A DNA stretch of 64,000 bases from Vibrio sp. 10N.286.49.B1 (GTDB lineage: Bacteria > Pseudomonadota > Gammaproteobacteria > Enterobacterales > Vibrionaceae). Positions 40,201 to 49,870 of this stretch are shown here, piece after piece. The notes beneath the pieces are model-generated. The model saw only the letters and a list, made by a program, of their open reading frames with translations, did not search any database and was not told the origin of the DNA. A program made the translations under genes and the position numbers. Numbering within the stretch: the stretch's first letter is position 1; every line of letters starts with the position of its first letter. The stretch is from contig NZ_MCUW01000078.1 in assembly GCF_002873335.1 (NCBI RefSeq), positions 1 through 64,000 of the forward strand, read 5' to 3'.

Positions 40201-40442
40201 GAGCTCTTTCTCTACTAATTATTTTTACCCGCTATTTTATTATAAAACAGCGGCGCCTAACAGGAAAACTGGCGGAAACCTTCATCCTGTGAATACAGCG
40301 TATGATGTTGTTAATAATAGGTAACTGTTAGATGCTGGAATAGTGGTACCCGTCACGTTCATTTGGGCTTTATTGATTGTGACGAGTCTTGAAACGACTC
40401 TGCGGCAACTGCAGGTAATGATTAGGTACGCGGCGTAGCCAC

Positions 40443-41423
40443 TTAAAAAAAAGCAAACATAGACATCCCGCCGTTAGTGTAAATCGAACGAGGTGCTTCT
40501 TTATATTCCGAGGATTTAGTCGCTAGAAAGGTACTGATACCAATATATTGGTTATACCAAGTTACTCCAACAATAGCCTCTGCTTGGAGTGGTTCTAATG
40601 TGACATTATAGGCGGCGCTTGGCTCTGGAATACCAGGTCGATCGCCTTGAATGGTCAGATCATTAAATCGATAGCGGGCTTTTGCTCCCAAATAGCCAAA
40701 CCAGCCGGTGTTTGAAGCGCCAATCATGCCAGCCTTAAATGGATTTTCACTGCTGATATTGGCGGACCCAAAACTGCCACTTAGGTCCTTTCCCCACCTG
40801 AACATCGCACCTGTAGATAGATCACTTCTAAAGTTACCAATGTTAGTCTCTGTGACGTTCGATATTTCCCATGAGGTATGCTCAGACAGGGACTGCCTTT
40901 GTAAATTGAAATGTGTTAAATAGCCGATACTGCCGGCGGCTTGATCTTCAATTTGATATTCCCAGCCTTTAGGCTCGGTTGACCTTGTTATTGAGTGAAC
41001 AAGCTTCTGAGCTCGGTCAGCAAATGAGCTTTCGCCAGTAGCGCCTATGGTAAGGTTGAACCGTTGCGCTTGTTGAGGGTGCAAGCTGATATAGTTTAGT
41101 TCTGCGTAAAAATAGCCCGCATAGGGGCGATCATTGGCGACGGGTTTGGAAGAATTGATATCCGAAGGTGTCCACATCTTATGCCCGAGTTGGATTTCTA
41201 TCTTATCAAGTGATGATGCTTTCCAGTACGACAAACTCAATGGTTTAAAAGCAGGATAGGGTGAGATTTTTCCACTCGTATAGGAAAAGAATAGGCCATT
41301 AGTATAGTCTTCGTCAGTACCAAACACACTGTCATTGTCTATTGAGAACGCAAGGGTAGAGCGTTCAGACGCGAGTGCACTTACAGATAACAAAACTAAA
41401 GGGAATACAACACTATAATTCAT
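40443..41423 (-). CDS. lpxR: LpxR-like lipid A 3'-O-deacylase (DUF2219)
   Basis: 326 aa with signal peptide (cut after SALA, about residue 18) and a C-terminal Phe, a beta-barrel outer-membrane signature. Family motifs: SIDNDSVFGTDEDYTNGLFF at 27-46 (Asn30-Asp31 match the catalytic pair), NDRPYAGYFYAEL, and GESSFADRAQKLVHSI with a candidate catalytic His143. LpxR removes the 3' acyloxyacyl group from lipid A in the outer membrane. Activity is inferred from motifs. It has intergenic gaps of about 230-240 nt on both sides, so is probably its own unit. Confidence 0.87.
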   Translation of the reverse strand: MNYSVVFPLVLLSVSALASERSTLAFSIDNDSVFGTDEDYTNGLFFSYTSGKISPYPAFKPLSLSYWKASSLDKIEIQLGHKMWTPSDINSSKPVANDRPYAGYFYAELNYISLHPQQAQRFNLTIGATGESSFADRAQKLVHSITRSTEPKGWEYQIEDQAAGSIGYLTHFNLQRQSLSEHTSWEISNVTETNIGNFRSDLSTGAMFRWGKDLSGSFGSANISSENPFKAGMIGASNTGWFGYLGAKARYRFNDLTIQGDRPGIPEPSAAYNVTLEPLQAEAIVGVTWYNQYIGISTFLATKSSEYKEAPRSIYTNGGMSMFAFF

Positions 41424-41599
41424 GACCCACTCTCTTTCAGTACAACGGATAGAGTTAATCTAAGTTAAGACGATAGTGTGATGTTTGTGAAGGGGAAGGT
41501 TGGATATTAGGAGCGAAAGTTCGGTGTAGAGAGGGAGAGTTGTAAGCAATATTTACACGTAACCATTAATACTAAATGGCAAAATAAGCCTATTATGGG

Positions 41600-41628
41600 C
41601 TAAAAAAAACCTCGCCGAAGCGAGGTTT
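41600..41628 (-). terminator. Rho-independent terminator of pflB
   Basis: AAACCTCGC (41607-41615) / GCGAGGTTT (41620-41628) with loop CGAA; the run of A on its left gives poly-U in the pflB transcript. Confidence 0.9.
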
Positions 41629-41653
41629 ATGTCTAAATCATTATAACGTTAAA

Positions 41654-43930
41654 TTATAGAGACTCAGTAAATGTACGTGCGATTACGTCTGCTTGCTGCT
41701 CTGGTGTTAGAGAGTTAAAGCGTACTGCGTAACCTGATACACGGATTGTTAACTGAGGGTAATTCTCAGGGTGCTTAACTGCGTCTTCAAGAGTGCCGCG
41801 GTTAAGAACGTTAACGTTAAGGTGTTGACCACCTTCGATGCCAGCTTCGTGGTGGAAGTAACCATCCATTAGGCCTGCAAGGTTAGCACGTTGGCTATCT
41901 TCTTCTTTACCTAGCGCATTAGGAACGATAGAGAAAGTGTAAGAGATACCATCTTGTGCGTCAGCGAACGGTAGTTTACCTACAGAAGTAAGTGAAGCTA
42001 CAGCACCTTTTTCGTCACGACCGTGCATTGGGTTTGCACCAGGAGCGAAAGGAGCGCCAGCACGACGACCGTCTGGAGTGTTACCTGTCTTCTTACCGTA
42101 TACCACGTTTGAAGTGATAGTAAGGATAGACTGAGTAGGGATTGCATCACGGTACATCTTAAGCTTACGGATTTTGCCCATAAACGTAGAAACAAGCTCA
42201 CATGCGATGTCATCAACGCGTGCATCATTGTTACCAAATTTAGGGTAATCGCCTTCGATTTCGAAATCAGTTGCAATACCGTCTTCGTCACGTACTGGTT
42301 TAACAGTAGCGTACTTGATAGCAGACAATGAGTCAGCAGCAACAGAAAGACCTGCAATACCACATGCCATAGTACGACGAACGTCACGGTCATGTAGAGC
42401 CATTAGAGACGCTTCGTAGCTGTACTTATCGTGCATGAAGTGAATGCTGTTTAGCGCAGTCACGTATTGCTTCGCTAGCCAATCCATGAAGTGGTCTAGA
42501 CGGTCCATTACTTTGTCGTAATCAAGAACTGAATCAGTCATTGGTGCTTCTTTAGGACCAACCTGCATTTTCAGTTTCTCATCAATGCCGCCATTGATTG
42601 CGTACAACATTGTTTTAGCAAGGTTAGCACGAGCGCCAAAGAACTGCATTTGCTTACCAACAATCATTGGAGATACACAACAAGCGATTGCGTAGTCGTC
42701 AGATTCTAGGTCAGGACGCATTAGGTCATCATTTTCGTACTGGATAGAAGAAGTATCGATAGATACTTTTGCACAGAACTTCTTGAAGCCTACAGGCAGT
42801 TGCTCAGACCAAAGAACCGTGATGTTTGGCTCTGGCGATGGACCCATTGTGTATAGGCTGTTTAGGAAACGGAAGTTAGTACGTGTCACTAGTGTACGAC
42901 CGTCGATACCCATACCACCCATTGATTCTGTTGCCCAGATTGGGTCACCAGAGAACAACTCATCGTATTCAGGAGTACGTAGGAAACGAACCATACGTAG
43001 CTTCATGACGAAATGGTCAATCATTTCTTGTGCTTCAACTTCTGTGATCTTACCAGCAGCGATATCACGCTCGATAAAGATATCTAGGAAAGATGAAGTA
43101 CGGCCAAGAGACATTGCTGCGCCGTTTTGTGATTTAACTGCAGCTAGGTAGCCGAAGTAAGTCCACTGAATCGCTTCTTGAGCAGTTTGAGCTGGCTCAG
43201 AGATATCGAAACCGTATTTTTCAGCCATAACTTTGATTTGGCCAAGTGCACGGTGTTGCTCAGAGATTTCTTCACGAAGTTGCATTGTTGCTGCTAGGTC
43301 TTCGCCGTTTTCGAAACGCTCTTGAAGAGAAGCAAATTGAGCTTGCTTATCTTTCATTAGGAAGTTGATACCGTAAAGTGCTACACGACGGTAATCACCG
43401 ATGATACGACCACGACCGTATGCATCAGGAAGACCTGTTAGAACACCTGATTTACGACATTTTAGGATGTCAGGCGTGTAGATATCGAAAACACCAGCAT
43501 TGTGTGTTTTACGGTATTCAGAGTAGATTTTTGAAACCATTGGGTCGAGAGTGCGACCGTATGCTTTGCAAGAACCTTCAACCATACGTACACCACCGTT
43601 AGGGATGATGGCACGTTTAAGTGGTGCTTCAGTTTGAAGACCCACGATAGTCTCTAGGTCTTGCTCAATGTAGCCTGCATCGTGTGCAGTGATGGTAGAA
43701 ATAACAGAAGTATCGAAATCTACAGGTGCTTTAGTCGCGTTTTCCTGCTTGATACCTTCCATTACTTTAGCCCAAAGCTTGTTAGTTGCTTCAGTACCTT
43801 CAGAAACTAGGAAGTCTTCGTCACCTTCATAAGGTGCATAGTTCTTTTGGATGAAATCACGAACGTTTACTTCGTTTTGCCACTCACCTGCCGCAAAACC
43901 TTCCCAAGCTTTAGCAAATTGCTCTGCCAT
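41654..43930 (-). CDS. pflB: Formate C-acetyltransferase (pyruvate formate-lyase)
   Basis: 758 aa, full length. The catalytic Cys pair is in AIACCVSPM (about 414-422) and the glycyl-radical site is RVSGYAVRF with Gly733. It splits pyruvate into acetyl-CoA and formate in anaerobic growth and is activated by PflA encoded nearby. The codon use is strongly biased towards common codons, as in highly expressed genes. Ribosome site AGGTAGGT. Confidence 0.98.
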   Translation of the reverse strand: MAEQFAKAWEGFAAGEWQNEVNVRDFIQKNYAPYEGDEDFLVSEGTEATNKLWAKVMEGIKQENATKAPVDFDTSVISTITAHDAGYIEQDLETIVGLQTEAPLKRAIIPNGGVRMVEGSCKAYGRTLDPMVSKIYSEYRKTHNAGVFDIYTPDILKCRKSGVLTGLPDAYGRGRIIGDYRRVALYGINFLMKDKQAQFASLQERFENGEDLAATMQLREEISEQHRALGQIKVMAEKYGFDISEPAQTAQEAIQWTYFGYLAAVKSQNGAAMSLGRTSSFLDIFIERDIAAGKITEVEAQEMIDHFVMKLRMVRFLRTPEYDELFSGDPIWATESMGGMGIDGRTLVTRTNFRFLNSLYTMGPSPEPNITVLWSEQLPVGFKKFCAKVSIDTSSIQYENDDLMRPDLESDDYAIACCVSPMIVGKQMQFFGARANLAKTMLYAINGGIDEKLKMQVGPKEAPMTDSVLDYDKVMDRLDHFMDWLAKQYVTALNSIHFMHDKYSYEASLMALHDRDVRRTMACGIAGLSVAADSLSAIKYATVKPVRDEDGIATDFEIEGDYPKFGNNDARVDDIACELVSTFMGKIRKLKMYRDAIPTQSILTITSNVVYGKKTGNTPDGRRAGAPFAPGANPMHGRDEKGAVASLTSVGKLPFADAQDGISYTFSIVPNALGKEEDSQRANLAGLMDGYFHHEAGIEGGQHLNVNVLNRGTLEDAVKHPENYPQLTIRVSGYAVRFNSLTPEQQADVIARTFTESL

Positions 43931-44150
43931 GACATACCTACCTTGTTAGTAGAAAAAACACGTACTGTTCTCTGGTAATCGAGTGTTCTCCGAATGGGGA
44001 ACCAGTACACACATTAATAAAAATATTTATGGTCAATCATAGTACCAATTAATCATAAATATTGTTATTCATCAGGTTGAAATCAAGTCTACACTAAAAA
44101 TTTATTGTAAAACTTAAACTAAATCAATAAAAATTAAAAAAACATAATAA
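43931..44150 (-). promoter_or_regulatory. pflB upstream region
   Basis: Very AT-rich leader and promoter region. Only isolated FNR half-sites (ATCAA) are seen, no full TTGAT-N4-ATCAA. No gene. Confidence 0.3.
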
Positions 44151-44185
44151 AAATTTGGGTAGCGACGGGCACTACCCAAATTTTT
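44151..44185. terminator. Rho-independent terminator after the DUF3360 gene
   Basis: Perfect 12-bp stem AAATTTGGGTAG (44151-44162) / CTACCCAAATTT (44172-44183), 9-nt loop, T/A runs outside both arms. Confidence 0.88.
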
Positions 44186-44195
44186 CACTGCATTT

Positions 44196-45743
44196 CTATA
44201 GGAATGCTGGGATTCCATACTGGCCTTCTAGCATACCAACAGCAAGCATTGCTATCAGACATACGACGAAGACACCAACAGGGATCACGATCTTGTCTAC
44301 AAAAGATAGACGAGATGCACGCTCTTTGTCGCCAATAAGGCCATTATTATCGAGGAACATGGTTAGCGCCCAAGCAAGTACAGGGTTCGCTACCACAGCT
44401 GCAAAGATACAGATGCCTGCTGCTTGAGAGTCTTTTGTTTCTCTTACCATTTGCATACCTGCTTCAAGTAGCGGCAAGAATACACCCACAAGCAACGCAA
44501 CACGCATCACTGGTGGCCACACTGCAACATCCATCGGGAAGCCTAGGATTGCAACAATGATACACAAAGAACCAAGAAGAATCGCGCCCGCTGGGATAGG
44601 ACGTTTTGCGATAGCTGCAGGGATCATGTACGTACCCCAAGAAGAGGTAATGTTACCACCACCTACCGCTGTACCAACCATTTGACGAACTGAACACATC
44701 GTCATAGTGTCATCAACATCCATCAATACTTTTTCAGTTTTGCGAGGATAGTTAAGTTCTTGGAAGATACGGTGACCTAAGAAATCCGGGGACCACATTG
44801 CTACCGCTAAGATCGCGAATGGTAATGAAGCAATGAAGTGTGCAAGATTTGGTAAACCTAATTGCCAACCTTGTTCTGTGCTGCCCCACCAGTAAACAGG
44901 GTTCAGGTTCGGGATCCCCATTTGTGTTTCAAATGTTAGGTCAAAGCCGGCGCCTAAACCTAGCGCAATCAATAACCCGGTAATCGCACAAACTGGAATC
45001 GCTAACCAACGCTTGTTGATTTTCGCAAGATAGGCATACACAGCAATGTTAATACCAAGAACCACTAAGCCAACATAGCCCATGCTCCCAGCGTCAACCG
45101 TGGCAGACGAAAGGCCTACTGCCCATTCTTGAATCGATCCGATTTGACTCATGGTTCCGGTGAAGCCTAAGAAAATCAATAGACCACCAGCGGTACCTTG
45201 CGAGGTGAGATTCACCAGCTTGGACCCACCTTTGAAGTAGCTCAATAGTAGACCGAAGACACCCAATAAAATAGCAAGAGCGAGAGGGTGAGCGCCTGCA
45301 AGAGCAATTGAGCCAATCAGTGGAATCATTGGTCCGTGGTTACCGGCAAGGTTGGCTCTTGGATTGAAGAAGCCAGAAGCAAGAATACAGAACAACAGAG
45401 CAGGGATCAGCATCTCTACACGTGCAACTTCAATTGCAAATTCTTTGCCAAGGTTTACATGGTCCCATGCTGCGGTTAAACCGTCAGCCCAAGACATCAT
45501 TACCGCTGAATACATGGCGATAATACCAATAGTACCCGCCAGGGCAGGTACTAAGTCTTCGAGTTCAAAGCGGAAATCACGACCTGGTAGGTTTAATCCA
45601 TAGCGGCGTGGTTTCATGATTTGAAGTTCGTGGTCTAGGTATTCAGAGCGGCTGGCAAACTCAGAAGCAGGACGGTGAAGCTCTTGATAGCTTTTAGTCT
45701 CAATATCTGAATCAGAATGCGCTTTATTAACGGCGTCTGACAT
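44196..45743 (-). CDS. DUF3360 family membrane protein, putative transporter
   Basis: 515 aa, about 12-13 membrane segments after an ~80-residue hydrophilic N-terminus. It looks like an anion/nucleobase-type transporter (conserved FFNPRANLAGNHGPMIPLIG, TSQGTAGGLLIFLGFTGTMS, GTAVGGGNITSSWGTYMIPA), similar in style to SulP/UraA folds, but the substrate is unknown. It lies just upstream of pflB on the same strand, so formate or another fermentation anion is a reasonable guess only. An FNR-like site is at 45941-45954. Confidence 0.82.
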   Translation of the reverse strand: MSDAVNKAHSDSDIETKSYQELHRPASEFASRSEYLDHELQIMKPRRYGLNLPGRDFRFELEDLVPALAGTIGIIAMYSAVMMSWADGLTAAWDHVNLGKEFAIEVARVEMLIPALLFCILASGFFNPRANLAGNHGPMIPLIGSIALAGAHPLALAILLGVFGLLLSYFKGGSKLVNLTSQGTAGGLLIFLGFTGTMSQIGSIQEWAVGLSSATVDAGSMGYVGLVVLGINIAVYAYLAKINKRWLAIPVCAITGLLIALGLGAGFDLTFETQMGIPNLNPVYWWGSTEQGWQLGLPNLAHFIASLPFAILAVAMWSPDFLGHRIFQELNYPRKTEKVLMDVDDTMTMCSVRQMVGTAVGGGNITSSWGTYMIPAAIAKRPIPAGAILLGSLCIIVAILGFPMDVAVWPPVMRVALLVGVFLPLLEAGMQMVRETKDSQAAGICIFAAVVANPVLAWALTMFLDNNGLIGDKERASRLSFVDKIVIPVGVFVVCLIAMLAVGMLEGQYGIPAFL

Positions 45744-45764
45744 AGATTCCTCATTTATAAAAAG

Positions 45765-45793
45765 TTAGTCGTTTGGCGTTTTAGTCGTTTGGC
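45765..45793. repeat. Direct repeat upstream of the DUF3360 gene
   Basis: TTAGTCGTTTGGC occurs twice (45765-45777 and 45781-45793) with 16-nt period, 22-50 nt before the DUF3360 start codon. May be a regulator site or a feature of the mRNA leader. Confidence 0.55.
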
Positions 45794-45940
45794 TTGATAG
45801 AAGAATACATTCGCAAAATATGAAATGGATACTTACACGCGACTAGCGTGCTTAAGAATAGACGATATCTATAACAAATAGGCGAATAATTCGTGCTATA
45901 TCAATGCAGCCGAGTCTAGCAAGCAACGCTAAGAGCTTGA

Positions 45941-45954
45941 TTGATCTTGATCAC
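45941..45954. promoter_or_regulatory. FNR-like box
   Basis: TTGATCTTGATCAC matches TTGAT-N4-ATCAA at 9 of 10 positions. About 200 nt from the DUF3360 start and 227 nt from the lipoprotein start. Fits an anaerobically controlled neighbourhood, but CRP cannot be excluded. Confidence 0.5.
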
Positions 45955-46180
45955 TTTACGAAAAATTGTGAAAGAAAATTACAACCAATGTTTGAATGTG
46001 CGCACTTGATTAACATTCTGCGTAAGTCACTTTCACAAATTAACAATATGAGTCAGGTTTACTAAGCAGAAATAACTCAATCTATTGCAATAAAACTAAT
46101 AGGTGGCATATTCCTTGCTTGTTTTAAGGTAATAGATTGGCATGGCAACGCTTTGCCGCACAAAAATCAGCTAGGAAAGA

Positions 46181-47650
46181 ATGATGAAAAAAAGACTAAT
46201 GTTGCCGCTTGTTGCCGCGATTTCCACAGTGATGGTTGGGTGTGGTGGAGGCGGCGGTGGCGATAGTTCTCCCTCAACACCGAAAACGACTTTTACGTTT
46301 AACTTTCTGAAAGCCAAGTCGGAATCGGCGGCAACGAACTTACAGTGTCGCATCTATAAAGAATTTGAAGAGCAGGGAGAAGATATGGTTCTGCATTATT
46401 ACTCTCTTGGTAATGCGTTGGACCAGAGCATTATTGCTTATTATTCTGATGAAAATGGAGTAAAGGTTGGAGATTCAATTTACGCATCATCTGGTAAGTT
46501 AAGCATAGTGCTTGAAAGTATGCCGGACGATGGTTACGTCACGATTCAAGAGTTTAACGGTACCATTATTAACGCGACGACGTTGAGTAAGAGCTTGTTA
46601 TCAACAGATTCAAGTAGCTTACGTAGCGTAGATTTGTCTATTACTGGAAATACGCAAACAACAAGTTGTATCTCCGGATCTAATGATGTTGAAACAAGCG
46701 TGAACAACCTTGAATACGACAACGCGCCGGACTCATCAGGGAGCAAGGATTCAAATTACTACTTTGATTCCCAGCTTGACACAGTGACGTTGACGAATCC
46801 AAAGCTTGGTAGCACGAACCTAAAAAAAATCACCGCTGAAAAAACGATGATTACACAATACCGAACGAGCGATCGCACCCAACTTTTTCAGTATGGCTTC
46901 TCCGGTTGGAACAACGATGTGATGTCCTTTGCTGGAAGTCAGAAAACACCGGAATACAGTAACTACTCTCAAATTGATTTTCAGAATATCGACATATCAT
47001 TAATATATTCGGGTTTTCGGTACGCATTGGCAACGATCGACAAAAACGCTAGCTTTTATCACCCTCAACAAACTAACGCAGAAACTTGGGTATTTGATGT
47101 TCAAGGTGGAATAGCTACGCCAAACTGGGAAAGTTCATTTAGTGATGCAATTAGCGATATGGATTGGATATTGAAGGTTGATGACATTAATCTCTTTGAT
47201 GCCTCGGGTGTTAATGATTCAAACCCTTCTGTATCATCAGGGGTTATCGACGTCTCAGCAAGTATTGGTGTATCGGACGAGAATGGTATTCAACGAGTGA
47301 CCTATGAGCAGGGGACTACGGTAGGGACCACGCCTTATGTATTGAGACATACTTTGTATACTGAAATACGCCCTCAAGTTTTAGTACCTGAACTAGAGTA
47401 CGGCTCAATTCCTGGGGAGGCCTCTAAAGACCTCGTGGTTTCCAATAGCTCACAGTTCCATCAGAGTTACTTGTTTACCGAAAACAGTAATGATGTCTCT
47501 ATTGCGGAGTTCATGAGTCAATACAGTCACTCGGAATCTAAGATTGCAAAAGATGAAATTGGTGTATTAAAAAGCTTGGTTGAAATGAGAGATATCGAAA
47601 ACAACATTTTGCAAACTAAAACGTTGATGTTGTTGAGACCAAACAGCTAA
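46181..47650 (+). CDS. Lipoprotein of unknown function
   Basis: 489 aa. MMKKRLMLPLVAAISTVMVG is a lipoprotein signal with lipobox MVGC (Cys about residue 21), followed by six glycines and a Ser/Pro-rich linker, a common style in Vibrio surface lipoproteins. The body is polar, rich in Ser/Thr/Asn/Asp, probably beta-sheet, with no Cys pair pattern or catalytic motif that I recognise. Own ribosome site and terminator (47674-47698), so single gene. I do not recognise a family. Confidence 0.8.
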   Translation: MMKKRLMLPLVAAISTVMVGCGGGGGGDSSPSTPKTTFTFNFLKAKSESAATNLQCRIYKEFEEQGEDMVLHYYSLGNALDQSIIAYYSDENGVKVGDSIYASSGKLSIVLESMPDDGYVTIQEFNGTIINATTLSKSLLSTDSSSLRSVDLSITGNTQTTSCISGSNDVETSVNNLEYDNAPDSSGSKDSNYYFDSQLDTVTLTNPKLGSTNLKKITAEKTMITQYRTSDRTQLFQYGFSGWNNDVMSFAGSQKTPEYSNYSQIDFQNIDISLIYSGFRYALATIDKNASFYHPQQTNAETWVFDVQGGIATPNWESSFSDAISDMDWILKVDDINLFDASGVNDSNPSVSSGVIDVSASIGVSDENGIQRVTYEQGTTVGTTPYVLRHTLYTEIRPQVLVPELEYGSIPGEASKDLVVSNSSQFHQSYLFTENSNDVSIAEFMSQYSHSESKIAKDEIGVLKSLVEMRDIENNILQTKTLMLLRPNS

Positions 47651-47673
47651 TTCCGACTTATTGTTACCACTGT

Positions 47674-47698
47674 AAGCCCCTCACGTCAGGGGCTTTTT
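47674..47698 (+). terminator. Rho-independent terminator after lipoprotein gene
   Basis: AAGCCCCT (47674-47681) / AGGGGCTT (47688-47695), 6-nt loop, followed by T run. Confidence 0.9.
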
Positions 47699-47998
47699 CC
47701 TTTCTATCTATACGTTTGCAGTCTATTAGCTTGATAGGATTTCCTGAATCCTTTAAAAGGGTTGAATAAAACAATCTAATTCATAAGCTATCTCTTGAAT
47801 CATTTTCAATGAAATGTAAAAAAGGTTGTTATATAGTGTTTTGACGTACGATTTAGTTACATGACTGAAGTGGAACAATACACTCGCATTAGAGTTGCTT
47901 CTAATCGGTGTGAAGCGACGGTGTTAAATCACATGAAAGTGAAGGTTTGAAGGTTAAAAGGGAACGATAACTCCGTTTTATGCCGTAGGGAGCAAGTA
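47699..47998 (+). promoter_or_regulatory. hisF upstream region
   Basis: About 300 nt before hisF (348 nt from the lipoprotein stop). No remnant of hisA or other his gene and no His-rich leader peptide. A 29-codon open frame (ATG 47861 to TGA 47950, MTEVEQYTRIRVASNRCEAT...) has no ribosome site and is probably chance. The hisF ribosome site is AGGGAGCAAG. Confidence 0.4.
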
Positions 47999-48772
47999 GT
48001 GTTAGCAAAAAGAATTATTCCTTGTCTGGATGTCCGAGATGGTCAAGTGGTGAAGGGTGTCCAGTTCCGTAACCATGAAGTAATAGGTGATATTGTCCCT
48101 CTTGCGGCTCGTTATGCAGAAGAAGGTGCAGATGAACTGGTTTTTTATGATATCACCGCATCGAGTGATGGCCGTGTTGTTGACAAAAGCTGGGTTGCTC
48201 GAGTCGCTGAAGTAATTGATATCCCATTTTGTGTTGCTGGTGGCATCAAGTCTGCAGAGGACGCTGCTCGCATTTTGGAGTTCGGGGCTGATAAAGTCTC
48301 AATTAACTCTCCAGCTTTAGCGAATCCTGAGTTGATTACTGAATTAGCCGACAAATTTGGTGTCCAGTGCATCGTGGTGGGCATAGATTCCTACTTTGAT
48401 AAAGAGACGGGTAAATATCAGGTCTACCAGTTTACGGGTGATGAAAACCGAACCAAAGCGACGCAATGGGAAACCCGCGACTGGGTGCAAGAAGTTCAGA
48501 AGCGTGGGGCTGGAGAGATCGTTCTTAATATGATGAACCAAGATGGTGTTCGTAGTGGGTACGATCTGACTCAACTCAACATGGTTCGCGAAGTTTGCCA
48601 TGTCCCTCTCATTGCTTCAGGCGGAGCTGGGGCGATGGAACACTTTTCTGAAGTATATAAAGAAACAAACGTGGATGGGGCGCTCGCCGCGTCTGTCTTC
48701 CACAAGCAAATTATTAATATTGGTGAGCTAAAGCAATATTTAGCTGGTCAAGGTGTGGAGATCAGATTATGA
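47999..48772 (+). CDS. hisF: Imidazole glycerol phosphate synthase subunit HisF
   Basis: 257 aa from GTG 47999. A TIM barrel, nearly canonical: [20 protein letters not shown] with catalytic Asp11, [23 protein letters not shown] with catalytic Asp near 130, and [11 protein letters not shown]. With HisH it makes imidazole glycerol phosphate and AICAR in histidine synthesis. It overlaps hisI by 4 nt (ATGA). The rest of the his operon (hisGDCBHA) is not next to it. Confidence 0.97.
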   Translation: MLAKRIIPCLDVRDGQVVKGVQFRNHEVIGDIVPLAARYAEEGADELVFYDITASSDGRVVDKSWVARVAEVIDIPFCVAGGIKSAEDAARILEFGADKVSINSPALANPELITELADKFGVQCIVVGIDSYFDKETGKYQVYQFTGDENRTKATQWETRDWVQEVQKRGAGEIVLNMMNQDGVRSGYDLTQLNMVREVCHVPLIASGGAGAMEHFSEVYKETNVDGALAASVFHKQIINIGELKQYLAGQGVEIRL

Positions 48773-49395
48773 GTAATACAGCTGCAGCATTAAAAGAACG
48801 TATTGACTGGGAAAAAGTAGATGGACTGATCCCTGCGATCATTCAGGACTTTCAGTCAAGCCAAGTGCTGATGATGGGTTACATGACACCAGATGCGCTA
48901 GATAAAACGACTGAGACTCAACAAGTCACGTTTTTCTCCCGTACAAAAGCGCGACTTTGGACCAAAGGAGAAACATCTGGGAATGTTCTTCAACTAAAAT
49001 CGATCGCGTTAGATTGCGATAATGATACGCTATTGGTGAAAGTAGACCCTATTGGACCAACTTGCCACACTGGGACCACAACGTGTTTCGACGCCGATCA
49101 ACAAGAAGAATCACAAATGGTGTGGCTTCATCAGCTTGAGCAATTGCTCGCCGACCGAAAAAATGCTGATCCTGACTCCTCCTATACCGCGAGCCTCTAT
49201 GCTAGGGGCACCAAGCGTATATCGCAAAAAGTTGGCGAAGAAGGCGTTGAAGTCGCGCTTGCGGCAACGTCGGGTGACAAGGCGGAATTAGTCTGTGAAT
49301 CTGCCGATTTAATTTACCATTTACTTGTTTTACTGCAGGACCAAGGTTTATCACTTAATGACGTTGTTAACAAATTGAAAGAGCGTCATAAATAG
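48769..49395 (+). CDS. hisI: Bifunctional phosphoribosyl-AMP cyclohydrolase / phosphoribosyl-ATP pyrophosphatase
   Basis: 208 aa, HisI-HisE fusion as usual in gammaproteobacteria. N-terminal cyclohydrolase: [20 protein letters not shown], the metal-binding [20 protein letters not shown] and GTTTCF. C-terminal pyrophosphatase helix bundle: [20 protein letters not shown]. Catalyses steps 2 and 3 of histidine synthesis. Start overlaps hisF. Terminator at 49427. Confidence 0.97.
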   Translation: MSNTAAALKERIDWEKVDGLIPAIIQDFQSSQVLMMGYMTPDALDKTTETQQVTFFSRTKARLWTKGETSGNVLQLKSIALDCDNDTLLVKVDPIGPTCHTGTTTCFDADQQEESQMVWLHQLEQLLADRKNADPDSSYTASLYARGTKRISQKVGEEGVEVALAATSGDKAELVCESADLIYHLLVLLQDQGLSLNDVVNKLKERHK

Positions 49396-49426
49396 CTGGC
49401 TCAGTATGACCCAGTAAACAAAGCAT

Positions 49427-49454
49427 AAAAAAACCCTCTACAGAGGGTTTTTTT
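49427..49454 (+). terminator. Rho-independent terminator after hisI
   Basis: AAAAAAACCCTC (49427-49438) / GAGGGTTTTTTT (49443-49454), loop TACA. Confidence 0.93.
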
Positions 49455-49648
49455 ATGGAATCTACGTCGATAGTGCGGTAAATCACCTAACTAAATTGTA
49501 AGCCGTATAACATTATATTGCACAAATGAGTGGTAATCATCTAAGCCGCAGAACAATTAGACTGTTGATACCCAATATATTGTTGAACCCATTAGGTTGT
49601 TGAAACATCGTGTCTTCGATTAAATATTTATTAGTGTGAGCTTAAACG

Positions 49649-49870
49649 TTATTTGGCCATGTCACCGTCCACAGGGGTCACAGAACTTGCATGGTATCCT
49701 TTAGGCCCTTCTTCTACTTCATAGTTGACTTGTTGTCCCGCTTTTAATGTGCGGTAACCATCCATATGAATCGTTGAATAATGTGCAAAAATATCGTTGT
49801 CGCCACCTTCTGGACAAATGAATCCAAATCCCTTGGCATTGTTAAACCATTTTACTGTACCTGTAGCCAT
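49649..49870 (-). CDS. cspD: Cold-shock-like protein CspD
   Basis: 73 aa from ATG 49870 (a second ATG three codons upstream is less likely). One cold-shock domain with RNP1-like KGFGFICPEGG and RNP2-like DIFAHYS. The AHYSTIHMDGYRTLKAGQ stretch marks the CspD type rather than CspA. In E. coli CspD blocks replication in stationary phase and its gene is divergent from clpS, as here. Known in E. coli to be CRP-activated; no clear CRP site found here. Confidence 0.95.
   Translation of the reverse strand: MATGTVKWFNNAKGFGFICPEGGDNDIFAHYSTIHMDGYRTLKAGQQVNYEVEEGPKGYHASSVTPVDGDMAK

Larger units (their letters stand above)
45744..46180. promoter_or_regulatory. Divergent region DUF3360 / lipoprotein
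   Basis: 437 nt with no credible gene. It holds the direct repeat above and an FNR-like site at 45941-45954. The right end supplies a ribosome site (AGGAAAG) for the lipoprotein gene. Confidence 0.4.

Noticed and set aside
43931..44150. FNR box upstream of pflB
   Set aside because: Only half-sites (ATCAA) were found; no TTGAT-N4-ATCAA match.
47861..47950. 29-codon open frame before hisF as a histidine leader peptide
   Set aside because: It contains only one His, has no ribosome site, and no attenuator terminator follows it.
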